64,000 bases of DNA from Echinicola jeungdonensis (lineage in GTDB: Bacteria; Bacteroidota; Bacteroidia; Cytophagales; Cyclobacteriaceae), in the NCBI RefSeq assembly GCF_030409905.1, contig NZ_JAUFQT010000001.1, forward strand, positions 1 through 64,000. Direction: 5' to 3'. How positions within the stretch are numbered: position 1 is the stretch's first letter; each line of letters begins with the position of its first letter. Positions 45,551 to 53,642 of this stretch are shown one piece after another. The position numbers and the translations under genes are program-made. Under the pieces are notes generated by a model. The model was given only the letters and a program-made list of their open reading frames with translations. It made no database searches and was not told where the DNA came from.

Positions 45551-47540
45551 TGAAAGCATAGGCACCTACCTTCCAACTCAATCCATTTTATCCAGTGAGA
45601 TAATAAGGGGTTGTAAAAATCATATCAGATTTCCATTAGAAAAATTATCCGGAATAAAGAGCCGAAGGGTTGCAGGGCAACATGAGTTTTCAATTGATTT
45701 AGCTAGAAATGCCATCATTGACTGTTTTGAGAAATCAAAATTTGGCCCAACTGATATTGATATCCTAATATGTTGTAATATTTCCCGATATGATGGTCCG
45801 GATATTATTTCTTTTGAACCTTGTACTTCTGTCAAACTAAAGCATGAGCTAGGTTTCTCCCATGCCATTGTTTTTGATATTACCAATGCTTGTGCCGGCT
45901 TATTTACAGGAATATACATCATCAATACCTTATTAAAATCCGGAGCAATAAGTCGAGGCATGGTGGCAAGTGGTGAAAACTTAACACATGTAACGAACAC
46001 AGCCCAAAAAGAAATTGAAAGTTTCATGGATTCCCGTCTAGCTTGCCTTACTCTGGGAGATGCTGGAGCAGCATTGATTTTAGAACAATCCGAAAGCAAA
46101 GAAACGGGATTTCATGAAATAGAACTTCAAACCTTCGGCAGATACAGTGAATACTGTATAGTCAATGTTTCCCAAAATGGTGGATGGATCATGCAGACGG
46201 ACGCAGTAAACCTGACCGAAGTCGGAATTAAATCAGGTGCCCAACAATCTATTCAATTACTCCAAAAGGCTGGTTGGTTACCAGATAGGTTTCAACATCT
46301 AATACTGCACCAAACCTCTAAAACATCACTTAAAAGTGCAAGAGATGAAATCAATAAAATATTTAACCACTCAATTTTAAACGACCAAAACACCATAAAC
46401 AATCTTGAAAATAGGGGAAACACTGCTTCCACTTCACATTTTATTGCCTTATCTGATCAAATCCGCAATAATAAGATTAAATCAGGAGATAAAGTTATTT
46501 TTGGTATTACCGCCTCTGGACTTACAACGGGCACTGCACTTTACACCTTTGATGACTTACCAAATAGATTGAATCATAAGAAATTATCTCAAAATATTGA
46601 GCACACCAAAAATTTAATCCATTCATCAAAAATTGATAAACTTCAGAATATCCGGATTGGAATAGAAAAGGTAGGGACGGTAACTGATGAAGTTCCCCAA
46701 TCAAAAGATTCCCTGGAATTACTTCAAAATGCTGCGGAAAATTGTCTAATTAAATCTTCGTATCAAAAGAATGACATAGGATTATTAATTCATTCAGGAG
46801 TATATCGTAGTGGATACATATTAGAACCGGCTTATGCAACTTTACTTTCCGGTAGGCTGAACATGAATGCAACTTTCTTGAACCCTAATAACAAAAAAAC
46901 ACTTGCTTTTGATATTTTTAATGGTTCTTTGGGATTTCTAAACGCTTGTTTTGTTGCCCAGCATATGATAGGTATGGGAAAATGTCAGCAAGCAATGATT
47001 GTGGCGACTGAATATGAAAACAATGCAAATCAATTTCCTGATAAACTTTTGGGAGTTCGGACAACTGCATCGGCCACCATAATGCATACACCCTCGAATA
47101 ACAATACGGGTTTTTCAAATTTCTCCTTCCTTTATAAAACTTCCTATTTAAATTCCTATTCCACTTATTGTTCTACCGCTGAAGTCTACCCGTACCTTCA
47201 TATAAAAAAGGATCCTGACCTTGAACAAAAATATATTGATAATATTTATGAATGTATTGAAGACCTTTTAGAAAAAGAAGGGCTTTTTATAGATCAAATC
47301 AAATGGATATTTCCACCCCAAATTTCATTTGATTTCATTGTTAATTTAAGTCAACAATTAAATCTTCCATTAGAAAAATTCATTGATGTGGTTCAATCAG
47401 GACCTGATTTATTTTCTTCCTCTATCCCCATAGCCTTCGAATACGCCCAGGAAAAACATCTCATAAAAGAGGGGGATATAGGTTTAATGATTGCAGCAGG
47501 TTCTGGAATCCAAGTAGGGGCTGCTATATACCATTTTTAA
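45525..47540 (+). CDS. Tandem KAS III-like protein: active ketosynthase fused to a degenerate one
   Basis: 671 residues, about twice a normal KAS III. The first half (~1-345) has the full triad: C123 (TNACAGLFTG), H262 (LILHQTSKT) and N299 (ENRGNTAS). The second half (~370-671) has the same fold pattern (FDIFNGSLGFLNA, AAGSGIQVGAAIYHF), but the cysteine position is Ser468, the histidine position is Pro (IFPPQ) and the asparagine motif is lost. It resembles a heterodimer joined in one chain. Long KAS III-like enzymes such as DarB or StlD, which condense two acyl units, are the obvious comparison. It lies 11 bp before the P450. It may make the starter, or release the chain by a carbon-carbon bond in place of a thioesterase. 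Confidence 0.85.
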   Translation: MGHEKNTIIESIGTYLPTQSILSSEIIRGCKNHIRFPLEKLSGIKSRRVAGQHEFSIDLARNAIIDCFEKSKFGPTDIDILICCNISRYDGPDIISFEPCTSVKLKHELGFSHAIVFDITNACAGLFTGIYIINTLLKSGAISRGMVASGENLTHVTNTAQKEIESFMDSRLACLTLGDAGAALILEQSESKETGFHEIELQTFGRYSEYCIVNVSQNGGWIMQTDAVNLTEVGIKSGAQQSIQLLQKAGWLPDRFQHLILHQTSKTSLKSARDEINKIFNHSILNDQNTINNLENRGNTASTSHFIALSDQIRNNKIKSGDKVIFGITASGLTTGTALYTFDDLPNRLNHKKLSQNIEHTKNLIHSSKIDKLQNIRIGIEKVGTVTDEVPQSKDSLELLQNAAENCLIKSSYQKNDIGLLIHSGVYRSGYILEPAYATLLSGRLNMNATFLNPNNKKTLAFDIFNGSLGFLNACFVAQHMIGMGKCQQAMIVATEYENNANQFPDKLLGVRTTASATIMHTPSNNNTGFSNFSFLYKTSYLNSYSTYCSTAEVYPYLHIKKDPDLEQKYIDNIYECIEDLLEKEGLFIDQIKWIFPPQISFDFIVNLSQQLNLPLEKFIDVVQSGPDLFSSSIPIAFEYAQEKHLIKEGDIGLMIAAGSGIQVGAAIYHF

Positions 47541-47551
47541 TCTTTCATATT

Positions 47552-48907
47552 ATGAAAAAGCCCCTATATACATCCAAGCATCCTCCGGGCCCCAAAAGAC
47601 TAAACCCTTTTTCAAATTTATTGGGTTTTAGAAAGGATAGTCTTGGTTTCATGAAAAATATCGCTGAGAAATATGGAGATATTGCTCAATTTAAAATAGG
47701 ACATCTTCGAATTTTACTGTTAAATCACCCGGACTTTATCAAAGAAGTGCTTTCCACACAACAGGATAATTTCGTCAAAGGTAGGCCCCTAAAAATGGCA
47801 AAAGAACTATTAGGAGAGGGATTGCTTACTAGTGAAGGGGATTTTCATAAGCACCATTCGCGAATAATGCAACCGGCATTTCACCGGAAAATGATGGACA
47901 TTTATTCCCCTGTCATGTCAGAATTTGCCTCAAGGTTAATGAACGGCTGGAAAAATGGGACATCGGTGGATATTTTTAAAGAAATGGTCAGAATGAGTAC
48001 CGGAATTGCTGGAAAGACCATGTTTGGTGTTGATTTAGAAGAAGAAGCTGCAGAAATTAATCAGGAATTTGAATCTATAATGGATATTTTTGGAAGGGTA
48101 ACCCTTCCATTTGCGGAATATTTGCTTAAGCTTCCTCTTCCAGGCTCTATTAGATTTTTTAAAGCAAAAAGTCGATTGGATAAAATCATTTATAAAATTA
48201 TTGAAGAGCGCCGGAAAACTAAATTAGACAAAGGTGATTTACTTTCCCTGCTACTTTTAGCCCAAGAAACAAATAAAAAAGATCGTGGGATCAGCAATGA
48301 GGAAATCCGGGATGAAGCCCTTACTCTATTACTCACCGCATTTGACACTACTTCCCTTGCTCTTACCTGGACCTGGTACCTCCTTTCGCAAAATCCACTA
48401 GCTGAGGAAGAATTACATGAAGAAGTCGACCAAGTATTACAAGGTCGGCAACCTACTTTGGATGATTATCCAAAGTTGAAATTTACCAAAATGGTTTTCA
48501 CAGAAGCAATGCGGTTATACCCCCCTATTTATGTTATCGTCCGAGAAGCCCGTTCAAATTTAACAATCGGCGATTATTTCATTCCTAAGGGAACCATTGT
48601 CTTGATGAGCCCTTACCTGATACATCACGATTCAAGGTTTCATAAAGACCCCATGAAGTTCAATCCTCAATCTTGGGCACCTTCCACTAATCGACAAAAA
48701 TCAAAATATGAGTATTTTCCATTCAGTGAAGGTCCACGTTCATGTATTGGTCAGCATTATGCCTGGTTAGAGGGGGTTATGGTTATCGCTTCAATCTCTC
48801 AATTTTGGCGGCTAAAATTGGTGCCGGATCAAGTGGTGGAAATGGCCCAATTATTAAACCTCAGACCCAAAAATGGGATACTGATGCAACTAGAAAAAAG
48901 AAAGTAA
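47552..48907 (+). CDS. Cytochrome P450
   Basis: 451 residues. I-helix LLLTAFDTTSLALTW (oxygen-activation Thr), K-helix EAMR (FTEAMRLYPP), heme loop FPFSEGPRSCIGQ with axial C398. The N-terminal PPGPK proline-rich start and the overall pattern place it with CYP4/CYP102-like fatty acid hydroxylases. No reductase is fused, so it needs a ferredoxin partner from elsewhere. It is cotranscribed with the tandem KAS III and probably hydroxylates the acyl chain of the cluster product. Confidence 0.93.
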   Translation: MKKPLYTSKHPPGPKRLNPFSNLLGFRKDSLGFMKNIAEKYGDIAQFKIGHLRILLLNHPDFIKEVLSTQQDNFVKGRPLKMAKELLGEGLLTSEGDFHKHHSRIMQPAFHRKMMDIYSPVMSEFASRLMNGWKNGTSVDIFKEMVRMSTGIAGKTMFGVDLEEEAAEINQEFESIMDIFGRVTLPFAEYLLKLPLPGSIRFFKAKSRLDKIIYKIIEERRKTKLDKGDLLSLLLLAQETNKKDRGISNEEIRDEALTLLLTAFDTTSLALTWTWYLLSQNPLAEEELHEEVDQVLQGRQPTLDDYPKLKFTKMVFTEAMRLYPPIYVIVREARSNLTIGDYFIPKGTIVLMSPYLIHHDSRFHKDPMKFNPQSWAPSTNRQKSKYEYFPFSEGPRSCIGQHYAWLEGVMVIASISQFWRLKLVPDQVVEMAQLLNLRPKNGILMQLEKRK

Positions 48908-48952
48908 AATATGACCAAACATCTAGTTCATTGACAACATTCGATTCCAATT

Positions 48953-49648
48953 ATGTCACCCCCTAAAGGCACGGTTCATATTTGGCGATTCTCCCTTGAT
49001 TTAGGTGAAGGCAAAGAAAATATTTAACATCAATACTTTCTATTGAGGAGCTTGAAAAGGTTGGAAGGCTTCATTTTGAAAAAAATAAAATCCAATCAAT
49101 TGCTGCACGTGGATTGTTACGTCAAATCTTGGGCTTTTATATAGAGATAAAACCCGATCAAATTCAATTTGATTATTAAATATGGGAAACCCCAATTAAG
49201 ACCAGAAATTGGTTGGGAAAACATCAATTTCGATCTATCACATTCCAGCAACAAAGCCCTTTTAGATTTTTCTAAAAATCGGAATGTTAGGATCGAAATT
49301 GAGCAAATTCGACATGATGTTTCTTATGATCATTTTATCCGTAATTTTTTTTTAAAGAGGGAAATCAGGTTAATAAAGGAAATTACTCAGGAAAAAAGAC
49401 CGGAAATATTTATTCAATTTTAGACAAGAAAGGAAGCTTTACTTAAAGCTTTTGGGAAAGGGCTTTCTTTTCCAATGGAGCCATTGTATGTATCCTCAAT
49501 TAGTGGAAAATCACCTTCACTAATCCATATCTTAAATTGGGGATTGTAAAATTCAAATTGGTATGCACGAGATCATTACACCGGGAAAGAATATCCAGCA
49601 GCTGTTGCTACTGATGGAGATTTAGGTGACCTCTCATTTTATCATTAA
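48953..49648 (+). pseudogene. Decayed Sfp-type 4'-phosphopantetheinyl transferase
   Basis: Fragments in the correct order match Sfp-type PPTases: VHIWRFSLDL at the start; LSIEELEKVGRLHFEKNK and AARGLLRQILGFYI after a frameshift near 49027; YGKPQLRPEIGWENINFDLS after another near 49165; then RNVRIEIEQIRHD, where the metal-binding D of (G)xDxE is E; FFLKRE; an in-frame TAG where the conserved Trp belongs, followed by TRKEALLKAFGKGLSF; and EYPAAVATDG in yet another frame. With several frameshifts and a stop it cannot make an enzyme. It sits just after the P450, where a cluster-specific PPTase for the ACP and PCP domains would be expected. It lies outside the palindrome, so error is less likely than real decay. 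Confidence 0.8.
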
Positions 49649-49842
49649 TCCTTATAAGCTGATCTTGGGATTATGATTTTCTTTATTACTCAACTTAATC
49701 AAGTTAGTGAGATAAAATTGGTCACAAGAAAACTTCCAGTTGGTAATTGCCGGAATCGAATTTTATAGATTTACTGTTATTAAAAATTACATTTGATAAT
49801 TGGACATCAATTCATCTGTCAACTGAGTGTACACAATAATTC
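49649..49842. other. Intergenic, no recognisable gene
   Basis: AT-rich stretch between the PPTase relic and the orphan repeat. Only short open frames were seen. Confidence 0.5.
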
Positions 49843-49888
49843 TCTTTGATTACCTAGCTAAGGTAGAATTCTGAAAGCGATTCACATT
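49843..49888. repeat. Solitary degenerate CRISPR repeat
   Basis: A full-length 46-bp match, without gaps, to the array repeat in the orientation GCTGTGATTACC...CACAAC, with six substitutions (positions 1, 4, 24, 33, 45 and 46). The core GATTACCTAGCTAAGGTA is perfect. There is no second repeat on either side. It is longer than the tracrRNA anti-repeat (23 bp), so it derives from the repeat itself. Confidence 0.9.
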
Positions 49889-50098
49889 AGGCTTCCATGA
49901 ATAACCAAAAGTTCAGATAACCCTGTTATTTTTTCTAACGCTTCAGGAAAAGATGGAATAATCCCTATCAAATACACCGCCGGTATCTTCTACCTCATAT
50001 TAGCCCCTACTTAAGGTGAATAATTTCACACTTTTGAAGAAATAGGGAATTCAATCAGTATTAGAAATAGAAACCACTTTTTTCAATTTGAAATGGGT
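49889..50098. other. Intergenic, no recognisable gene
   Basis: About 210 bp with short interrupted frames only. A stretch near 49940-49990 reads NASGKDGIIPIKYTAGIFYLIL in one frame and may be the relic of a longer gene; its identity is not recognised. Confidence 0.4.
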
Positions 50099-50130
50099 AA
50101 AAAAAGGCGAGCTTTTTTGCCCGCCCTTAA
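50099..50130. terminator. Intrinsic terminator of the lipoprotein gene
   Basis: AAAAAAGGCGAGC - TTTTTT - GCCCGCCCTT hairpin just beyond the stop codon at 50144 on the minus strand, with an A-rich 5' side that reads as a T-run on that strand. Confidence 0.6.
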
Positions 50131-50143
50131 GACAAAATGTTTT

Positions 50144-50854
50144 TTAAGGTTGAAAAATAGCGAAATGGGAATCGGCACATTCTCCAGGGTCATCAGTAAC
50201 CTGACCAGCATCGAGAAAAGTGGTACATCCTCCATCAAATGAATTGATTAAATCCGGCATATTAGCAGGTACTTTTGGACCATGACTTCGAAGCACCAAA
50301 TGCACTTCTGCACCCCAAGGGTCTATTAAGCCGAATATCGGAATATCTAATCCCAACAAGTCATTAAAAAAAGGCATAGCAGATCCAGACAAGTCTCCTA
50401 CTTTTTTATGGCCACTTATGGTTATAGAGGAATTTCCTGCGATATTTCCTCCTCCAAAGGAAACATCTGTCATGGTTTCAGGATTAAAAATGTCTGGTTC
50501 ACCGCATGGACTGGTGGCACAATTTTCAGGGGCATTGAATATTACAAACCAGATGGTATAAGCATTCCCCGCTATAAGTTCCTCTGCATGCAAACTCATT
50601 GAAATTCCCTTTGGCCCCCTTATTAGACCGGCTGAAGACCCTTCCACAGGGCTACTTGGATCAGAAAAGGCAAAAACTGGTTGACTGTTTTGGGTACCAC
50701 CTTTACGAGCCCATTCATCAGCCAAATTCCCCTATTCATAAGAACCCAAAGAAATTTTGGGAACACCCACATACGCTGCTTCTTCTTCAATCTCAGAACA
50801 AGCCAAAATAAACAGCGAAATTGAAGCTGTTAGGAAAATAACTAAGCCTTTCAT
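50144..50854 (-). pseudogene. Secreted lipoprotein of unknown function with an in-frame stop after the signal region
   Basis: The frame opens at the ATG complement of 50852-50854 with a lipoprotein signal (MKGLVIFLTASISLFILACS, lipobox LACS), then an acidic EIEEEAA linker. A TAG at 50732-50734 follows 40 codons in. After the stop the same frame continues for about 195 codons, with SLHAEELIAGNAYTIWFVIF and GAEVHLVLRSHGP, resembling an extracellular beta-sandwich domain. Either a single-base error or a recent nonsense mutation; everything else is intact. Function unknown. Confidence 0.65.
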
Positions 50855-51168
50855 GGTTGTTTTGGGTTAATTTTTAAATGAAAATATGGATACGAATTTT
50901 TTAATACCAGCAGGTTTTTAAGTATTATCAAAATTAATTCTTTTACCCCCCTAATCAAATAAAACAAAGTTTAAATAACTGTATTTCAATGTTTTATAGA
51001 ATAAAATATTATTATCATTATATCGGTTCAAAAAGAAATTTAACTTGATCTCCTAATAAATTTCTCTATTCATTATTTCAACAGGTTTTTCCGGTTTGAA
51101 GATCATTGAAATCCAGAAAAATCATTTAAATATTGATTATATTTACAGACATAAAACGCTATACATCA
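50855..51168. other. Divergent intergenic region, no recognisable gene
   Basis: 314 bp, very AT-rich, between the lipoprotein (minus) and the thioredoxin-like gene (plus). It presumably holds both promoters; no full TTG/TAnnTTTG pair with normal spacing was found. Confidence 0.5.
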
Positions 51169-51723
51169 ATGAATTATAAAATATCCATATTAGTCCTTTA
51201 TTTGATTAGTCTGCCTTTATGGGCACAAGGCCAGACCGAATCAATGGACTCCAAGGGAATGGAACTTCCGGATTTCACATTAGTGGATCTGGAAGGCAAT
51301 ACTATTTCCTCTGAAGATTTCAAAGGCGGCTATTTGGTCATCCATATTGCTACTACCTGGTGTCCGTTTTGCAATGCCGAAGCTCCCTATCTTGAAGAGC
51401 TAGCCCAGAATTACAGAAATAAAAATGTCAAAGTCCTCATTATCGATGTGAAAGAACCTGCTTCCCTGGTAAAAGAAAAACTGCAAGACCGTTTCAATTT
51501 TAGCTTCCCGGTAATATTGGATGAAGATGGGACTGTGGCGGCAAGTTTTGCCCCTGAGGACGTATTGCCCGACTTGGCCCGGGATGAAGTAATGCTTGCC
51601 TCCAATATATTAGTTGATCTGGAGGGAAATATCCAATATATGTCCTTGCTGGATTCTAAGAATTTTGACGCAAAACTTTTGGGGCTTAAAGCTAAACTTG
51701 ATGAGCTATTGTCTGAAAATTAG
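51169..51723 (+). CDS. Secreted thioredoxin-fold protein (TlpA/ResA-like)
   Basis: The ATG at 51169 is chosen because it begins a clean signal peptide (MNYKISILVLYLISLPLWAQ, cleavage near AQG). The mature part has LPDFTLVDLEGNTISSEDFKG, then the redox motif WCPFC (~residues 66-70) and FPVILDEDGTVAASF, which is a peroxiredoxin/TlpA fold of about 184 residues. It would reduce or exchange disulfides in the periplasm. The next gene, a DsbD-alpha-like protein, overlaps it by 23 bp, which supports a thiol-redox role. Confidence 0.85.
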   Translation: MNYKISILVLYLISLPLWAQGQTESMDSKGMELPDFTLVDLEGNTISSEDFKGGYLVIHIATTWCPFCNAEAPYLEELAQNYRNKNVKVLIIDVKEPASLVKEKLQDRFNFSFPVILDEDGTVAASFAPEDVLPDLARDEVMLASNILVDLEGNIQYMSLLDSKNFDAKLLGLKAKLDELLSEN

Positions 51724-52162
51724 TATTGGGATACTCCTACTGATTGGGATCACCCTTCCAGCAAATGGACAAGAAAAACACTGGGTAAAACTGATTAATG
51801 AGCAAATTACCTTAAAAGAAAATAATCAACAGCTAGAGTTGGTTTTTGCCATTCAAAATGGAATGCACATTCAGGCAGATGAAGTGAATGACCCCAATTT
51901 TATTCCAACCCGGATTACCATAGAATGGCCAGCATCTTTTCAAATTGACTCTGCTCAGTTTTCTGCCCCAAAAACTTTCAAAATGATTGGAGAAGATCAG
52001 CCTTTGCAAGTATTTTCTAATCAATTCACTGTGAAATTTTTGGTAAAAAAAGCCCAAAAGGGGACTTTTAAAATCCCAGGAGAATTATACTATCAAGCTT
52101 GCAATGCCTATAAATGCTTTTTTCCAAGGACTTTAAATTTTAACATAGACTTGCAAAACTAA
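51701..52162 (+). CDS. DsbD N-terminal (alpha) domain-like secreted protein
   Basis: 153 residues. Signal peptide MSYCLKISIGILLLIGITLP, cleavage near ANG-QE. The mature part, with FAIQNGMHIQADEVND, TRITIEWP and the paired cysteines in YYQACNAYKCFFPR, fits the periplasmic DsbD-alpha fold, in which two cysteines pass electrons to periplasmic partners. The membrane domain of DsbD is absent here. The start lies inside the preceding gene (23-bp overlap), so the two are coupled. Confidence 0.8.
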   Translation: MSYCLKISIGILLLIGITLPANGQEKHWVKLINEQITLKENNQQLELVFAIQNGMHIQADEVNDPNFIPTRITIEWPASFQIDSAQFSAPKTFKMIGEDQPLQVFSNQFTVKFLVKKAQKGTFKIPGELYYQACNAYKCFFPRTLNFNIDLQN

Positions 52163-52365
52163 CAACTTATCCATTTGCTTTGAATTTTCAGAAAAAAGGC
52201 GATTTAATTCCTTTAGCTCCTAAAATCTTTTAATTCTGCGGATATTTATCTCTTTTTATTTTTTCATTTTACCAATCATATGGTTATTTTCATAAAGGAA
52301 GCCTGAGGTTTTGAATTGCTTTTGAAAGGCTTTTAATATTATGGAAACAAACCGATTATAAGCAA

Positions 52366-52842
52366 ATGACTGAACAGCAACGAACCTTTATGGAAATGGC
52401 AATTTCCCTGGCAAAAGAAGGAATGAGTTCCGGAAAGGGAGGCCCGTTTGGCTGTATTGTTGTAAAAGAGGGGGTCGTCATTGGAAAAGGAAACAATAGT
52501 GTCCTAAGTACCAATGACCCAACTGCTCATGCGGAGATCATGGCCATCCGGGATGCCTGCAAATCACTTGGACATTTTCAGCTTGAAGACTGTGAGGTTT
52601 ATTCCTCCTGTGAACCTTGCCCTATGTGCCTGGGAGCCATTTATTGGGCAAGACCTAAGCGCGTATTTTTTGCCAATACCAGAAAGGATGCCGCCAATGC
52701 TGGGTTTGATGATGATTTTATTTATCAGGAACTCCCGATTGCCCCTGAAAACAGGAAAATACCCATGATCCATTTTAAACAAAATGGAGCTAAGGAGGTA
52801 TTCCAAATGTGGATCGACAAACCAGATAAGAAAATATACTGA
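52366..52842 (+). CDS. guaD: Guanine deaminase, CMP/dCMP deaminase fold
   Basis: 158 residues. Zinc site HAE (H55, E57) and PCPMC (C85, C88); also GGPFGCIVVKEG, AIYWARPKRVFF and NAGFDDDFIYQE. The last block and the length (about 156 in Bacillus GuaD) separate it from tRNA adenosine deaminase (TadA) and favour guanine deaminase, which converts guanine to xanthine and ammonia in the cytosol. It stands alone between unrelated genes. Confidence 0.85.
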   Translation: MTEQQRTFMEMAISLAKEGMSSGKGGPFGCIVVKEGVVIGKGNNSVLSTNDPTAHAEIMAIRDACKSLGHFQLEDCEVYSSCEPCPMCLGAIYWARPKRVFFANTRKDAANAGFDDDFIYQELPIAPENRKIPMIHFKQNGAKEVFQMWIDKPDKKIY

Positions 52843-52875
52843 ATCCATTTTAATTAAATCAGTAACCAAAACCTT

Positions 52876-53409
52876 ATGATTATGAATACTAGGAACATAT
52901 TAATAATTATATCTCTTATCATTTTGGTGGCATGCTCGTCATCAAATGAGGATCAGTTTGAATATCAAGAGGAAAAAGTCTTGGACAAAGAATCCGGGGA
53001 TGAATATTCCATGGAAAAATTTGACACCCTTACCGTGGTTCATATTGATGGGACACAGGAGGAAATCCTGGTGGAAGATGCGCCTTTTTATGGCTCTGAA
53101 AAAGGTACCAAATTCATTAAATCCGGTGAAAGCCGATTAGAAAAAAGAGAAGAAGCTTTGATGGCAGAGAAAAAACAAAAAATCAAGGAGGAAAGAATCA
53201 AAAGGTATGAATCTTTTAGTGATGAAGAACTCCTTGAAGAATTTAACAGGCTTCGAGAGGAGGATGCCTCCTTTTCCCAGCAAATGGACGTAATAATTGA
53301 GCTGGAACGCAGAGAAGTTATTGGAAGGGATGAGGTTCCATCCATGCTTGAGGAGGATTCCACCATGATCGATTACGATTTGGAATACAATCCTGAATCC
53401 ATGGATTAG
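52876..53409 (+). CDS. Lipoprotein of unknown function with charged coiled-coil region
   Basis: 177 residues. Lipoprotein signal with lipobox VACS (MNTRNILIIISLIILVACSS; the start may be the second ATG at 52882). The mature region is strongly acidic, with a Glu/Lys-rich helical stretch (~85-150, EKREEALMAEKKQKIKEER) likely to form a coiled coil. Not recognised as a named family. Followed by a strong terminator at 53561. Confidence 0.65.
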   Translation: MIMNTRNILIIISLIILVACSSSNEDQFEYQEEKVLDKESGDEYSMEKFDTLTVVHIDGTQEEILVEDAPFYGSEKGTKFIKSGESRLEKREEALMAEKKQKIKEERIKRYESFSDEELLEEFNRLREEDASFSQQMDVIIELERREVIGRDEVPSMLEEDSTMIDYDLEYNPESMD

Positions 53410-53560
53410 GTATTCCATAATACTCTTTTCTTATAGATTACGGTGACCAAAATGGAATCGAATATCTTATTTACAGGAAGGAAGGCTGCATATTCCAAGG
53501 TGAAATATTCAATGGAAATGAAAAATATTCCGGCTGTATTTTGACTTTGGAATAAGTAAA

Positions 53561-53594
53561 AAAAGGTGGTTTGTGTCCGCACAAACCACCTTTT
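53561..53594 (+). terminator. Intrinsic terminator
   Basis: AAAAGGTGGTTTGTG - TCCG - CACAAACCACCTTTT, a near-perfect 14-15 bp stem with A-run and T-run flanks. It can act in both directions and lies just before the transposase region. Confidence 0.85.
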
Positions 53595-53642
53595 CTATAG
53601 GGCTTCTTGTTAATTAGCTAAATCACTGACTCTTAATAAACA

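Noticed and set aside
49843..49888. A second tracrRNA anti-repeat
   Set aside because: Similarity spans the whole 46-bp repeat rather than the 23-bp anti-repeat, and no nexus or terminator follows.
52366..52842. tRNA adenosine deaminase (tadA)
   Set aside because: The GFDDDFIYQE block and overall sequence fit guanine deaminase better.
53434..53545. Short open stretch (DYGDQNGIEYLIYRKEG...) after the lipoprotein
   Set aside because: No start codon in frame and too short to assign; could be a gene remnant but nothing supports it.
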